This document shows, piece by piece, positions 13,550 through 22,000 of a DNA stretch of 23,734 nt. Within the stretch, counting starts at the first letter, position 1. Each line of letters begins with the position of its first letter. The translations under genes and the position numbers were made by a program. The stretch spans positions 1 to 23,734 of the forward strand of contig CAZIFC010000035.1 of assembly GCA_964538355.1 (NCBI GenBank), in the 5' to 3' direction. The notes below the pieces were generated by a model. That model saw nothing but the letters and a program-made list of their open reading frames with translations, was not told the origin of the DNA and ran no database searches. This stretch comes from Bilophila sp964538355. Its GTDB lineage: Bacteria; Desulfobacterota; Desulfovibrionia; Desulfovibrionales; Desulfovibrionaceae.

Positions 13550-15889
13550 ATGGATCACCAGAAAGAGATTCTTTTTACCGTGGGCGGCATGAGCTGCGCC
13601 GCCTGCTCTTCTCGGCTGGAGCGTGTTCTGAACGGGATGGACGGGGTCAGTTCCGCCAGCGTCAGCCTTGCCGCCAGCAGCGCGTCCGTTGTGCCTGATC
13701 CGTCGCTTTCCGAAGCCGCCGCCGAGGACCTTGTCCGCCGGATTGGGGAACGGGCCGGAGAGATGGGCTTTTCCGCCACGCCCGTGGCTCCCGAAACCGA
13801 CATGGCCGACATGTGGGAAGCCCAGCAGAAAGAGGGCATCGAACATCTTGCCACCCTGAAGGCCCGGCTCTGGCCCGAGTTCGGCTTTACCATCCTCCTG
13901 CTGCTGGTGTCGATGGGGCATATGTGGGGCCTTCCGTTGCCTGCGATCATCGAACCGATGCATGGCCCCTCGTCGGCACTGAACCATGCCGTGCTCCAGC
14001 TGGTGCTGACGCTCCCCGTGCTCTGGTCCGGGCGGCAGTTTTACCTGACGGGCTTTCCGAACCTGTGGCGGCTGTCTCCGAATATGGACAGCCTTGTCGC
14101 CATGGGCACGGGTGCGGCGTTCCTCTACAGCCTGTGGAATACGGCGGAAGTCGCGCTCGGGCATCCGGGCAAGGTCATGGATCTGTATTATGAGTCCGCC
14201 GCCGTGCTCATCTCGCTCATCTCGTTCGGCAAGTATCTGGAAGCGGTTTCCCGGTTCCGCATGTCCGACGCCATCGGCGCGCTGATGAATCTGACCCCGG
14301 AAACGGCGTTGCGCCTGCCTGCGCCGGACCAGCCGGATCAGGCGGAAGAGGTGCCGGTCAAGAACGTGCGGGTTGGCGACTACCTTCAGGTCAGGCCCGG
14401 TGGACGTATCCCTGTTGACGGAGTGGTAACAAGCGGGGCTTCCAGCGTGGACGCCTCCATGCTGACGGGTGAATCCATGCCCGTCTCCGTAGGCGTGGGG
14501 AGCACGGTCGCGGGCGGTACGATGAACACCACCGGAACCTTTGTCATGAAGGCCGAGCATGTCGGTTCGGACACGGCCCTGTCCCGCATCATCAAGCTGG
14601 TGCGCGAGGCGCAGAGCACGAAGGCCCCCATTGCCCGGCTTGCGGACGAGGTCAGCCTTGTCTTTGTGCCTACGGTCATGGCCCTGGCGGTCATTGCGGC
14701 GTCGAGCTGGCTGTTTTTCGGGCAGGTTCCGGTTTCCGAGGCTTTCCGCATCTTTGTGGCGGTGCTGGTGGTGGCCTGCCCCTGTGCGCTCGGGCTGGCA
14801 ACGCCCATATCCATCATGGTGGCGACGGGCAGGGGGGCGCAGCTGGGCGTGCTGGTCAAAAACGGAACGGCGTTGGAGCTTGCGGGCCGTCTGGACGTGC
14901 TGGTCTTTGACAAGACGGGGACGCTGACCGAAGGCAGGCCGCGCCTTCTTTCGGTGGATTCGTTTGATCCCCTTTTTGATGAGGATCATATCCTGAGCTA
15001 TGCGGCTTCGCTCGAGAGCGTTTCCGAGCATCCTCTGGCGGTCGCCGTGACCTCCGGCGCGGAAGACATGAAGCTGCCGCTCTATCCCGTCAGCGAGTTC
15101 GACAGCTTTTCCGGGCTTGGCGTCTCCGGCAAGGTGGATCTTGCGAACGAGTCCATACCGCTGCTTCTTGGCAACAAACGGTTTATGGAAGAGCGGCAGG
15201 TGTCTTTCCCTTCGGCGCGGAATATCGATGCGCGGCTTGCCGAGCTGTCGGATGCCGGGGCTACGCCGCTGCTGCTGGCTGTCTCCGGGCAGCTTGCCGG
15301 AATGCTCGCCGTGGCGGATGCCATGCGGCCTGAAACGGAAAGCGTGGTGAAGGAGCTTCGGAAGTCCGGTTTACGGGTGATCATGCTGAGCGGCGACAAC
15401 CGGCGCACGGCGGAAGCCGTAGCGCACCGGGCCGGTATCGACGAGGTGATCGCCGATGTGCTGCCTGACGGCAAGGAGCAGGTCATCAGCGGGTTGCAGG
15501 CTTCCGGCCTTCGGGTCGGGATGATCGGGGACGGCATCAATGACGCGCCTGCGCTGGCCCGCGCTGACGTGGGCATGGCGATGGGCAACGGTATCGACGT
15601 TGCGGTGGAAGCGGGAGACATCGTGCTGCTCGGCAGCGATACCCGTTCGGGCAAGGGGCTACGCGGCGTGCTGACCGCGTTGGAACTGAGCCGGGCCGCC
15701 TTGCGGAATATCAAGGAAAACCTTGGCTGGGCGTTCGGCTACAACATCCTGTGCCTGCCCATTGCCGCCGGGGTGCTCAAACTTTTCGGCGGGCCTTCGC
15801 TGTCTCCGATGATTGCGGGTGCGGCGATGGCCTTCTCCTCCGTGTCTGTCGTCCTCAACGCTCTTCGTCTGCGGCGTTTTGGAAAGTAG
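13550..15889 (+). CDS. copA: Copper-exporting P1B-type ATPase
   Basis: The 779-residue inner-membrane pump couples ATP hydrolysis to Cu(I) export. A single N-terminal HMA domain (about 7-76) has GMSCAAC with Cys16 and Cys19. Eight membrane helices are expected, beginning about residue 110. The actuator loop carries TGES (306-309), helix 6 carries the CPC metal site (410-412), and the phosphorylation motif DKTGT puts the aspartate at 454. The nucleotide domain has SEHP (492-495) and GDGINDAP (660-667). YN (731-732) and MAFSS (760-764) in the last helices are the copper-type signature. A GTG start 23 codons upstream is possible, but this ATG has AGAGGAG 7 nt before it and starts the HMA domain directly. 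It is divergent from copZ. Confidence 0.96.
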   Translation: MDHQKEILFTVGGMSCAACSSRLERVLNGMDGVSSASVSLAASSASVVPDPSLSEAAAEDLVRRIGERAGEMGFSATPVAPETDMADMWEAQQKEGIEHLATLKARLWPEFGFTILLLLVSMGHMWGLPLPAIIEPMHGPSSALNHAVLQLVLTLPVLWSGRQFYLTGFPNLWRLSPNMDSLVAMGTGAAFLYSLWNTAEVALGHPGKVMDLYYESAAVLISLISFGKYLEAVSRFRMSDAIGALMNLTPETALRLPAPDQPDQAEEVPVKNVRVGDYLQVRPGGRIPVDGVVTSGASSVDASMLTGESMPVSVGVGSTVAGGTMNTTGTFVMKAEHVGSDTALSRIIKLVREAQSTKAPIARLADEVSLVFVPTVMALAVIAASSWLFFGQVPVSEAFRIFVAVLVVACPCALGLATPISIMVATGRGAQLGVLVKNGTALELAGRLDVLVFDKTGTLTEGRPRLLSVDSFDPLFDEDHILSYAASLESVSEHPLAVAVTSGAEDMKLPLYPVSEFDSFSGLGVSGKVDLANESIPLLLGNKRFMEERQVSFPSARNIDARLAELSDAGATPLLLAVSGQLAGMLAVADAMRPETESVVKELRKSGLRVIMLSGDNRRTAEAVAHRAGIDEVIADVLPDGKEQVISGLQASGLRVGMIGDGINDAPALARADVGMAMGNGIDVAVEAGDIVLLGSDTRSGKGLRGVLTALELSRAALRNIKENLGWAFGYNILCLPIAAGVLKLFGGPSLSPMIAGAAMAFSSVSVVLNALRLRRFGK

Positions 15890-15908
15890 CGAGGAGCGGG
15901 TTGCTGAA

Positions 15909-15994
15909 CCGGGGAAGGGAGGAAGACCCTTTCTGGAGAAAGGCTTCTTCCTCCCCTCCCCGGACCCCTCCCCTCCATCTCCAAAGACGTTTGG
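15909..15994 (+). repeat. GC-rich palindromic repeat element, copy 1
   Basis: A long hairpin (15909-15962) has an arm of about 26 bp with one mismatch, one bulge and the core CCTTTCT-GG-AGAAAGG. It is followed by a C-rich tail ending CCAAAGACGTTTGG (to 15994). The same plan (hairpin, C-rich run, then AAGACxTTT) recurs inverted at 16190-16272, which marks a dispersed intergenic repeat rather than a gene or a terminator. There is no T-run after the stem. Confidence 0.72.
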
Positions 15995-16086
15995 CTGGCG
16001 GGGAGGCCGGGCAACAGCTTTCCCCTTCCTGCTTGCGTTTGGATGAGGCGGGAAGCGGACGGCTTTCCTTCCTCCACACGAATCAG

Positions 16087-16121
16087 AAAAGCCCCCGGAA
16101 GTTCTTCCGAGGGCTTTTTTT
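16087..16121. terminator. Bidirectional intrinsic terminator shared by copA and lysA
   Basis: The stem AAAAGCCC-C-CGGAAG pairs with CTTCCG-A-GGGCTTTT (one internal mismatch), followed by seven T on the plus strand (16115-16121). On the minus strand the stem ends in TTTT. It lies midway between the two inverted repeat copies. Confidence 0.88.
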
Positions 16122-16189
16122 GTGTGCGCAACCGGGGGACGCGCGTTTCCGGGACGGCACGGCGCGCCACCCTGCCCGCCGTTGACCCA

Positions 16190-16272
16190 TACAAAAGTCT
16201 TGGGAGGGAGAGGGGGAGGCTTGGAGGGGGAGAGGGCCCCTTTCTTCAGAAAGGGGCCCTCTCCCCCTCCAA
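16190..16272 (-). repeat. GC-rich palindromic repeat element, copy 2 (inverted)
   Basis: A perfect 24-bp inverted repeat (16221-16244 with 16249-16272, loop TTCA) has the core CCCCTTTC-TTCA-GAAAGGGG. Read on the minus strand, it is followed by a C-rich run and AAGACTTTTG (to 16190), the same order as copy 1. Conceptual translation of both copies in one frame gives PFL-x-KG ... PPKTF, supporting common origin. It starts 12 nt beyond the lysA stop and has no T-run. Confidence 0.78.
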
Positions 16273-16284
16273 TAATCATCTCCC

Positions 16285-17559
16285 CTATTCTTCCACAAAA
16301 CACCGGGTCAGATCGTCAAGCGTCTCGCGGCGGCGGATCAGCTTCGGGGAGCCGTCGCTGGTGATGAGCACTTCGGCGGCGCGGGGACGCTGGTTGTAGC
16401 TGGAGGACATGACGAACCCGTAGGCTCCGGCATCAAGGGCGGCAACGATGTCGCCTTCCTGAACGAGCGGGAGCATGCGCTTCCTGGCGAGGATGTCGCC
16501 GCTTTCGCAGATATTGCCTACAATGCTCTGCTCCACGAGATCGGCATCAGGTTCGCCGTTTTCGCGGAAGATTTCGATTTCGTGGAACGAGTCGTACATG
16601 GCGGGACGCGCCAGCACGTTGAAGCCGAGATCCGTGCCGACATAACGGTTCTCGCCGTTGAACTTGGTTGCATGCACCTTGCCGAGCAGTACGCCGCATT
16701 CGGCCGCGATGTATCGGCCCGGTTCGATGAAGAACTTGCCCTGATAGCCGGTTTCTGCAACCCAGCCGGAAAGCCTGGCGTGGAGCTGGCGGCCCAGTTC
16801 CGCCAGATCAAGGCGCGGCTCTTCCTCATATTTGCGGTAGGGGATGCCGAGTCCGCCGCCAAAGTCGATGACTTCGAGAGCAGGGAGGATATCTGCAAGA
16901 TCGCTCTGAATGAAGTGCAGGAGGAAGTCAATGGCGTTGAGATAGTTGTCCGGCTCCATGAACAGGGAGCCGATGTGCTGGTTGATGCCGGCAAGCGTCA
17001 GGCCGTGCTTCTTGAGCAGGGCGCGGACTTCGTCGAGCGAGGTGGGATCGATGCCGAACTTGGTTTCCTTGCCCGCGGTGACCACCTTCTTGTGATGCCC
17101 CGCGCCGATGCCGGGATTCACGCGGATCATGACCTTGCCGCCGGGGTTGACCTGCCCGTAGAGGTCAAGCTGGGAGAGAGAATCCACACTGACGAGAAGC
17201 CCGTTGTCCACGGCGTTCTTCATTTCCTCGGCCGAAACGTTGTTGCACACATACAACAGCCGATCGGCGGTGAACCCCGCCAGCTTGTTGATGTGCAGCT
17301 CGCCGGGAGACATGGCGTCGGCGTGGCAGCCTTCTTCACGGATGATCCGCAGCAGGGAGGGGTTGGTGTTGGCCTTGGCGGAATAGTTGACGTGGAATCC
17401 CGGCAGGCTGGACAGGCCCAGCAGCTCCCGGCAACGCTGGCGGAGCACCGTTTCATTATAAACATACAGGGGCGTGCCGTACTGTGCGGCGAGTGCCTGC
17501 GGTGTGGTGTTTCCGAAAAAGCCGACCTTGTCGGTCTGGGCGGAGCGAACATTTGGCAT
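16285..17559 (-). CDS. lysA: Diaminopimelate decarboxylase
   Basis: The 424-residue cytosolic PLP enzyme decarboxylates meso-diaminopimelate to lysine, the last step of lysine synthesis. The PLP lysine lies in YSAKANTN (Lys62). The phosphate-binding loop is DFGGGLGIPY (glycines about 234-238), the substrate-binding segment is EPGRY (279-283), and the cross-subunit active-site cysteine lies in GNICESGD (Cys351). The C-terminal barrel has LDAGAYGFVMSSSYNQRPR. Its length is typical (about 415-430). GAGG lies 8 nt before the ATG. A close relative, carboxynorspermidine decarboxylase, is less likely because the CESGD and MSSxYN motifs match lysA. It is divergent from the FKBP gene across 227 nt, with its own promoter candidate. 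Confidence 0.95.
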   Translation of the reverse strand: MPNVRSAQTDKVGFFGNTTPQALAAQYGTPLYVYNETVLRQRCRELLGLSSLPGFHVNYSAKANTNPSLLRIIREEGCHADAMSPGELHINKLAGFTADRLLYVCNNVSAEEMKNAVDNGLLVSVDSLSQLDLYGQVNPGGKVMIRVNPGIGAGHHKKVVTAGKETKFGIDPTSLDEVRALLKKHGLTLAGINQHIGSLFMEPDNYLNAIDFLLHFIQSDLADILPALEVIDFGGGLGIPYRKYEEEPRLDLAELGRQLHARLSGWVAETGYQGKFFIEPGRYIAAECGVLLGKVHATKFNGENRYVGTDLGFNVLARPAMYDSFHEIEIFRENGEPDADLVEQSIVGNICESGDILARKRMLPLVQEGDIVAALDAGAYGFVMSSSYNQRPRAAEVLITSDGSPKLIRRRETLDDLTRCFVEE

Positions 17560-17597
17560 GAGTTGTCCTCGTCATGATGGCAAAAGATTACGCTGTA

Positions 17598-17625
17598 AAA
17601 GTATCAATCTGTACCGTGCTGTCAA
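17598..17625 (-). promoter_or_regulatory. Candidate sigma-70 promoter of lysA
   Basis: On the minus strand, a perfect -35 TTGACA (17625-17620) is followed by a 16-nt spacer and TACTTT (17603-17598), 39 nt before the lysA start codon. No lysine riboswitch was recognised in the short leader. Confidence 0.6.
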
Positions 17626-17726
17626 TAGCGGAACCTGAAATGCGAAAACAGTGCGGTATCATTTATGTTATGCGTATACAAGATTGTCATGTCGGCTCCA
17701 GCGGCTTCAGGGCGTGGAAACGGGAT

Positions 17727-17756
17727 TTGACTTTCCGCCTTTCTGGGGACATGCTA
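17727..17756 (+). promoter_or_regulatory. Candidate promoter of the FKBP isomerase gene
   Basis: A -35-like TTGACT (17727-17732) is followed after 17-18 nt by a weak -10 (CATGCT or ATGCTA, 17750-17756). It lies about 30 nt before the start codon. Confidence 0.45.
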
Positions 17757-17786
17757 AGAACATAAAACTTCAGCAAGGAGCCTTGC

Positions 17787-18209
17787 ATGGCAATCAAAAA
17801 CGGCGATACCGTTCGTGTTCATTATACCGGAACCTTCTCCGACGGCGAGGTGTTCGATTCTTCCAGAGAGCGTGAGCCGCTGGAGTTTGTTCTTGGCGAC
17901 GGAAACCTGATTCCGGGCTTCGAAGACGCGCTCATCGGGCGCGCCGTGAGTGATCGCTTTACGGTGACCATTCCGGCTGATGAAGCCTATGGCGAACACC
18001 TTGAAGAACTGCTGATGGAAGTCCCCCTGAGCGAAGTTCCCGAGGACATCAAGCCCGAAGTGGGCATGATGCTGCAGATTGCCACGGATGACGGAGATAT
18101 GGAAGTGCAGATTGTCGAGGTCAACGACAAGGTCGTGATTCTTGATGCCAACCATCCTCTGGCCGGAGAAGATCTCACCTTTGACATCGAAGTTATCGAC
18201 GTCAAATAG
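17787..18209 (+). CDS. FKBP-type peptidyl-prolyl cis-trans isomerase, SlyD-like
   Basis: The 140-residue soluble protein catalyses proline isomerisation and acts as a folding chaperone. The FKBP part has VRVHYTGTFSDGEVFDSS (9-26), PLEFVLGDGNLIPGFEDALIG (31-51) and the C-terminal strand with NHPLAGEDLTFDIEVIDV. The insert-in-flap chaperone domain lies between them (about 66-118). Unlike E. coli SlyD there is no His/Cys-rich metal-binding tail; the protein ends right after the FKBP core. AAGGAG lies about 7 nt before the ATG. It is monocistronic, with a promoter candidate upstream and a terminator 15 nt after the stop. No signal peptide is seen, so it is cytosolic. Confidence 0.93.
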   Translation: MAIKNGDTVRVHYTGTFSDGEVFDSSREREPLEFVLGDGNLIPGFEDALIGRAVSDRFTVTIPADEAYGEHLEELLMEVPLSEVPEDIKPEVGMMLQIATDDGDMEVQIVEVNDKVVILDANHPLAGEDLTFDIEVIDVK

Positions 18210-18223
18210 TCTTTGCGGATAAA

Positions 18224-18258
18224 CTCCGATTCGGGTATGCTGGATCGGAGCTTTTTTT
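18224..18258 (+). terminator. Rho-independent terminator after the FKBP gene
   Basis: The stem CTCCGAT / ATCGGAG is extended inward by two pairs and followed by C and seven T (18252-18258). Confidence 0.9.
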
Positions 18259-18344
18259 ATGGCGGCGTTTTTCACAGAGAAAGAGCAGAGGGAATGACTG
18301 CGCGTCTGTGCCTTTGCTTCGGACTTCAGGCCCTGGAGGAGAAC

Positions 18345-18926
18345 ATGAAAGTTGTTTTCGAGATCACCGGGTTGAGTTGTGACCTTGCGCTTCATCCCAT
18401 TTCGCCCCAGACGGCGGAAAGTATGCGCGAAGGCGGACGCGACATCTACAGCCAGAAGTATATGAACTGGTGGCGTAGGGGAAATACCCGTACCTTCGGC
18501 ATGCGTATCAACGAATCCTCAGAGGTTCGCCTTCAGGTGGATGGCAAGGATGTTCCTTTCAATGCCAACCTGCTGTACCGCAACGTGTACACCCTGCGCC
18601 AGCGGATGTACCTGTCCAGCAAGGCCCAGTTTCTGGCCGTGCTCGGCTATGACAATGAAACCTGCACGTTCCGCTGGATTTGGGAAAACATCGAAGACTT
18701 CGATCCCGCCAAGTTCAACTTTGTCGTGACCGACTGGGACAACGTGCTCGGAACCAAGGGCTACCGCGTTCTTGACAACGTCTTCTACGACAGCAAGCAC
18801 GCCGACGACGAAGAATGGCTGAACCCCAGCGGCTTCACCCTGATGGACCCCATCGTGCTCGATCTTGAAGACGTTCGCCACGAAATCGAGGAAGAACTGA
18901 AGGGAACCGCCAAGTATATACGCTGA
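18345..18926 (+). CDS. Conserved-looking hypothetical protein, Trp-rich, 193 aa
   Basis: I do not recognise this family. The 193-residue product has no signal peptide or membrane helix, so it is probably cytosolic. It is rich in aromatic residues: a WW pair at 42-43, W111, W113, W131 and W158, with many Tyr/Phe. It has two acidic stretches, around 114-120 (ENIEDFD) and in the C-terminal helix (about 171-186, DLEDVRHEIEEEL). Gly/Asn/Asp-rich turns suggest a compact mixed alpha/beta fold. GGAGGAG lies directly before the ATG with 5-nt spacing, a very strong ribosome site. The frame stays open 44 codons upstream but crosses the preceding terminator, so that part is not used. It is flanked by terminators on both sides, hence a single-gene unit. 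Codon use is like its neighbours. Confidence 0.85.
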   Translation: MKVVFEITGLSCDLALHPISPQTAESMREGGRDIYSQKYMNWWRRGNTRTFGMRINESSEVRLQVDGKDVPFNANLLYRNVYTLRQRMYLSSKAQFLAVLGYDNETCTFRWIWENIEDFDPAKFNFVVTDWDNVLGTKGYRVLDNVFYDSKHADDEEWLNPSGFTLMDPIVLDLEDVRHEIEEELKGTAKYIR

Positions 18927-18943
18927 CCCTGTTGGGAAGCCGT

Positions 18944-18975
18944 AAAAGCCTTCGCCGTCCGCGAGGGCTTTTTTT
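18944..18975 (+). terminator. Rho-independent terminator after the 193-aa gene
   Basis: A 12-bp stem (AAAAGCCTTCGC / GCGAGGGCTTTT, one T.G pair, loop CGTCC) runs into seven T ending at 18975. Confidence 0.92.
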
Positions 18976-19006
18976 GTATCCGTGCGGCAACATCTCTTGA
19001 AACGGG

Positions 19007-19042
19007 AAAGGCCCCTTCTCTTGCGGGAGAAAGGGCCTTTTT
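19007..19042. terminator. Second terminator, between convergent genes
   Basis: A 14-bp stem (AAAGGCCCCTTCTC / GAGAAAGGGCCTTT, one mismatch) has TTTTT at 19038-19042 on the plus strand. It lies 18 nt beyond the stop of the large minus-strand sensor gene. On that strand the T-run is poor, so it may act mainly as a back-up plus-strand stop. Confidence 0.75.
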
Positions 19043-19060
19043 ATGTGTCGTGAGCTGGGA

Positions 19061-22000
19061 TCAGCCTTTCTGTTCAGCGTCCGTTTCCGTAAAGGCGGCC
19101 CGGTTGCGGGTGACGGCGGAGACGAGATCCGGCATGAGCTGGGCCACATCCTCCATGCTCCCGGCGCGGGCGGCCTCTTCAAGGCAGCGGGCCGGATCGT
19201 CCAGAACGCGGAGATCGTAGGTTTCCGCCAGCTGTCCGATGCGGGCGGCGGCATTGCAGACAAGCTGTGCGTCGCCGGACTGCTCTCCCAGAACGGCAAG
19301 CTCCAGCTCGCTGTCGAGTGCGGCCAGCATGGCACGGATGGCTTCGTCCGAAGCGGGGGCGTCCTGATCGTGTGCAGGTTCCTGCGGTGCTTCCTGTTCG
19401 GAATCCTGTCCGGAATCTTGGGCAACGGCGGGCGTTTCGCCCTCCTCACGCGCTTCTGCCGCATGCCCTTCTTCCCCATGTTCCTCCGCCGGAAGGCCGG
19501 CCTGCTCGTCCGGGGCGGTGAGCGGTTCAGCAGCGGGTTCGGGGTGGGGAGAAGGCTCCTCTTGCTCCTCCTGCTGCGGAAGCGTCAGAGGCAGAGGCTC
19601 ATTCAGAGGCTCGTCGGCAGGCCGGGCTTCTGCGGGGTTCTCCTCGCTTGAGGAGGGGAGCGGCGTGCCAAGCTCCACAATATCCTCGATGAGCAGGGGG
19701 GCTGTTGCGCCTTCACTGGGGGCAGGGCGGGAGCCTTGTTCGCAGGGAGCCAGCTTTGAGGCCTCGTCCAGCAGGGAACGCATGCCGGAGGGAGGCGGCG
19801 TAAACGACCCTCCAAAGAGATCGGGGATTGCTTGCGCCTCCGCCGTGGGCGTCGCTTCCGGCTCCTTCGAGCAGGCAGCGGCGGCGGGCTTTTCCGGTGC
19901 GGCGGGCTGTGCCTCTTCGAGAGGGGCATCAAGCAGCAGGGCGTCTCCGTCGAGGACTCGCGGCTCCTGCATGTGCTCGGGCAAGGGTTCACCAAGCAGC
20001 AGCGGTTCTTCCTGAACAGGGGCCGCCAGCGTCAAGGCTGCGGGTGCGTCCGCCCGTTGGGAGACGGGCTGCGGCGGGGTGAAGGCCAGCGGCTCCACGG
20101 GGTGGGGGAGCGTGAGCGGCTCCGCTGCCGCTGCGGTAGGCGGAAGCAACGGTGCGGCGTTGGGCGTGGGCAGAGGCTCGGGGCGTGCGGGATCGCTGTG
20201 AGGCTGCGGGGCCTGCCCGTCCGTCTTCTTGATGATGGGGGTGGGTTCCCCGACCCATTCCGTGGCGTTGGGCGGCGCGCTCGGGCGCACAGGCATCCGC
20301 TTGGCCCGTTCCTCCAGCGGATTGGGGTGTTCGTTGCGTCTGGGGGCAGGCTTGGTGGTGTCGTTTTTGACGACAGGCATAGGCTCTCCGACGCTGGACA
20401 GCCTGGGGGCTGCCGGGAGCTTGTCCGTCAGGGGCTTGATGGCCTCCTGCTCCTTGCCAGGTGTGCCGGGGACGGCGGAAGGCACGGGACGCTGAAGCGC
20501 GATCGGCGTTTCAGGCGCGGGGCCAACCGGGGAGGCCGGCTGCGGTTCGGCTTTGGGCTGCCGGGGCCGGGGTTCCTGCCCGGCGGCCGGGGGAGTGACT
20601 TCTTTCGGTACGGGGCTGGACGCCGGTTTCTTGTGGAACGGGGAAAGCAGGGCGGAGAGCAACCCCTTGTGAGCGGGGGAAGCCTGTTCTTGCGCCGGTG
20701 ACAGCCTGGCTTCCGGAAATTCGGGGAGATCCGGGATGTCTGGGGAAACGGGCCGTGAGGCGGAGGACGGTTTGGGCATCGGCGTTTCGATGGTTTCGTC
20801 CGCTTCCTTGTCCTTGAAACGTCTGGAAACGGGGGCAAGGCGCAGGGTCAGATGGCGCAGGCCTTTCCGGGTGAGGGGCTTTTTGAGGAAATGCGTGCAC
20901 CCGGCCCGGCGCAGGGCGTCGATCTGCGCTTCGCCGTTCACCAGCGCAAGAATGCAGGCCAACGGGAAATTGTGTTCGCCTTCAAAGGCGCGGATGGAGG
21001 CTACCGCGTCGGCAATGGCTTCTTCCGACATGTCGTCATCGAAGATAATCAAAGCCCCCGGCGTATTACGGTAGATGGCCTGCGCCTCTTCCGGTGTTCT
21101 GGCCTCAAGGATTTCGTGGGGCAGCTCATCAAGATAGAAGGAAAGCAGCTGCCGGTTGGCGGGTACGCTGCTTGCCACAATGATGCGAAGTGCGCTGGCG
21201 GGCAGCCGGGAAAGGATATCCTTGTCCGGCTGGGGGGCCGGGGGTGTCTGTTCGGTCATGCAGGCGGACAGGCTCATGCTGAAGGAAACCGACGTCCCCC
21301 TGGGGCCGCTTTCAAGCGAGAGAACCTCGCCGTGGGAACCGGCCAGCTCCCACGCGCGTACAAACGCCAGCGTGCTGCGCCTGAAGGGGGGCATGCCGGA
21401 GCCGCTGTCCGATACCGTGAACAGGAGATGCCCGGGATCGGTGCTTTCCGGCAGGCGTTGGGCACGGATCTGCACCATGCCTTTTTCCGTGGCGAGCACG
21501 GAGCTTTCCGCCAGCAGGGACAGCACCGAGGCAATCCGGTTTCGGGAGCCTTCATAGCAGCGGGAGAGGTGCGGAGCCGTGAACCATGACAGGCCGATGT
21601 TCTTGGATTCCGCAAGTTCGGCTACGGAATCGTTCACATCCAGCAAAAGCTGTTTGAGGTCAAAGCGTTCCTTGATGTCGGCGGGACGTGGCTGATCCGG
21701 GAGCCGCTCAATGTTGCCGATCGCCTTGGCAAGCGTGCGGCCCGCCGAGCCGAGAGCGTCGGTGCGGCGTCGGGCTTCAAGGGGGAGGGCGGTTTGATCC
21801 AGCGCGCTGATGGCTCGAAGCAGGGCATCAAGCGGGGCACGGAGGACACGCTCCACTTCCCCGGCGGACATGGGCGTCTGGAGGGGCTGCGGGTGGATGC
21901 TTGCCTTGGCGGGGGCGGAAGCGGATGGGAGCGGTGCCGCCGGAGTGTGTGCGCGGGCGGCTGCCGGAGGCGGTGTAAAGGACGCCTCGCCAAAGGCTGT

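Larger units (their letters stand above)
15890..16284. other. 395-nt gene-free region between convergent copA and lysA
   Basis: No gene is supported here. The region holds repeat copy 1, about 90 nt with no recognised feature (15995-16086), a bidirectional terminator (16087-16121), about 68 nt of GC-rich sequence (16122-16189) and inverted repeat copy 2. Open frames crossing it translate to Gly/Pro/Ser-rich low-complexity sequence and change character at the repeats. Confidence 0.75.

Noticed and set aside
13442..15031. A 530-codon upstream extension of copZ on the minus strand
   Set aside because: It is antisense to copA, is basic low-complexity sequence, and the true copZ start has its own ribosome site and domain boundary.
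15909..16272. The two long hairpins as ordinary terminators or a CRISPR-like array
   Set aside because: Neither is followed by a T-run on the needed strand, a proper terminator lies between them, and there are only two inverted copies without regular spacers.
17574..17765. A 63-codon plus-strand open frame in the lysA-FKBP gap
   Set aside because: It overlaps both promoter candidates, lacks a ribosome site and has no recognisable features.
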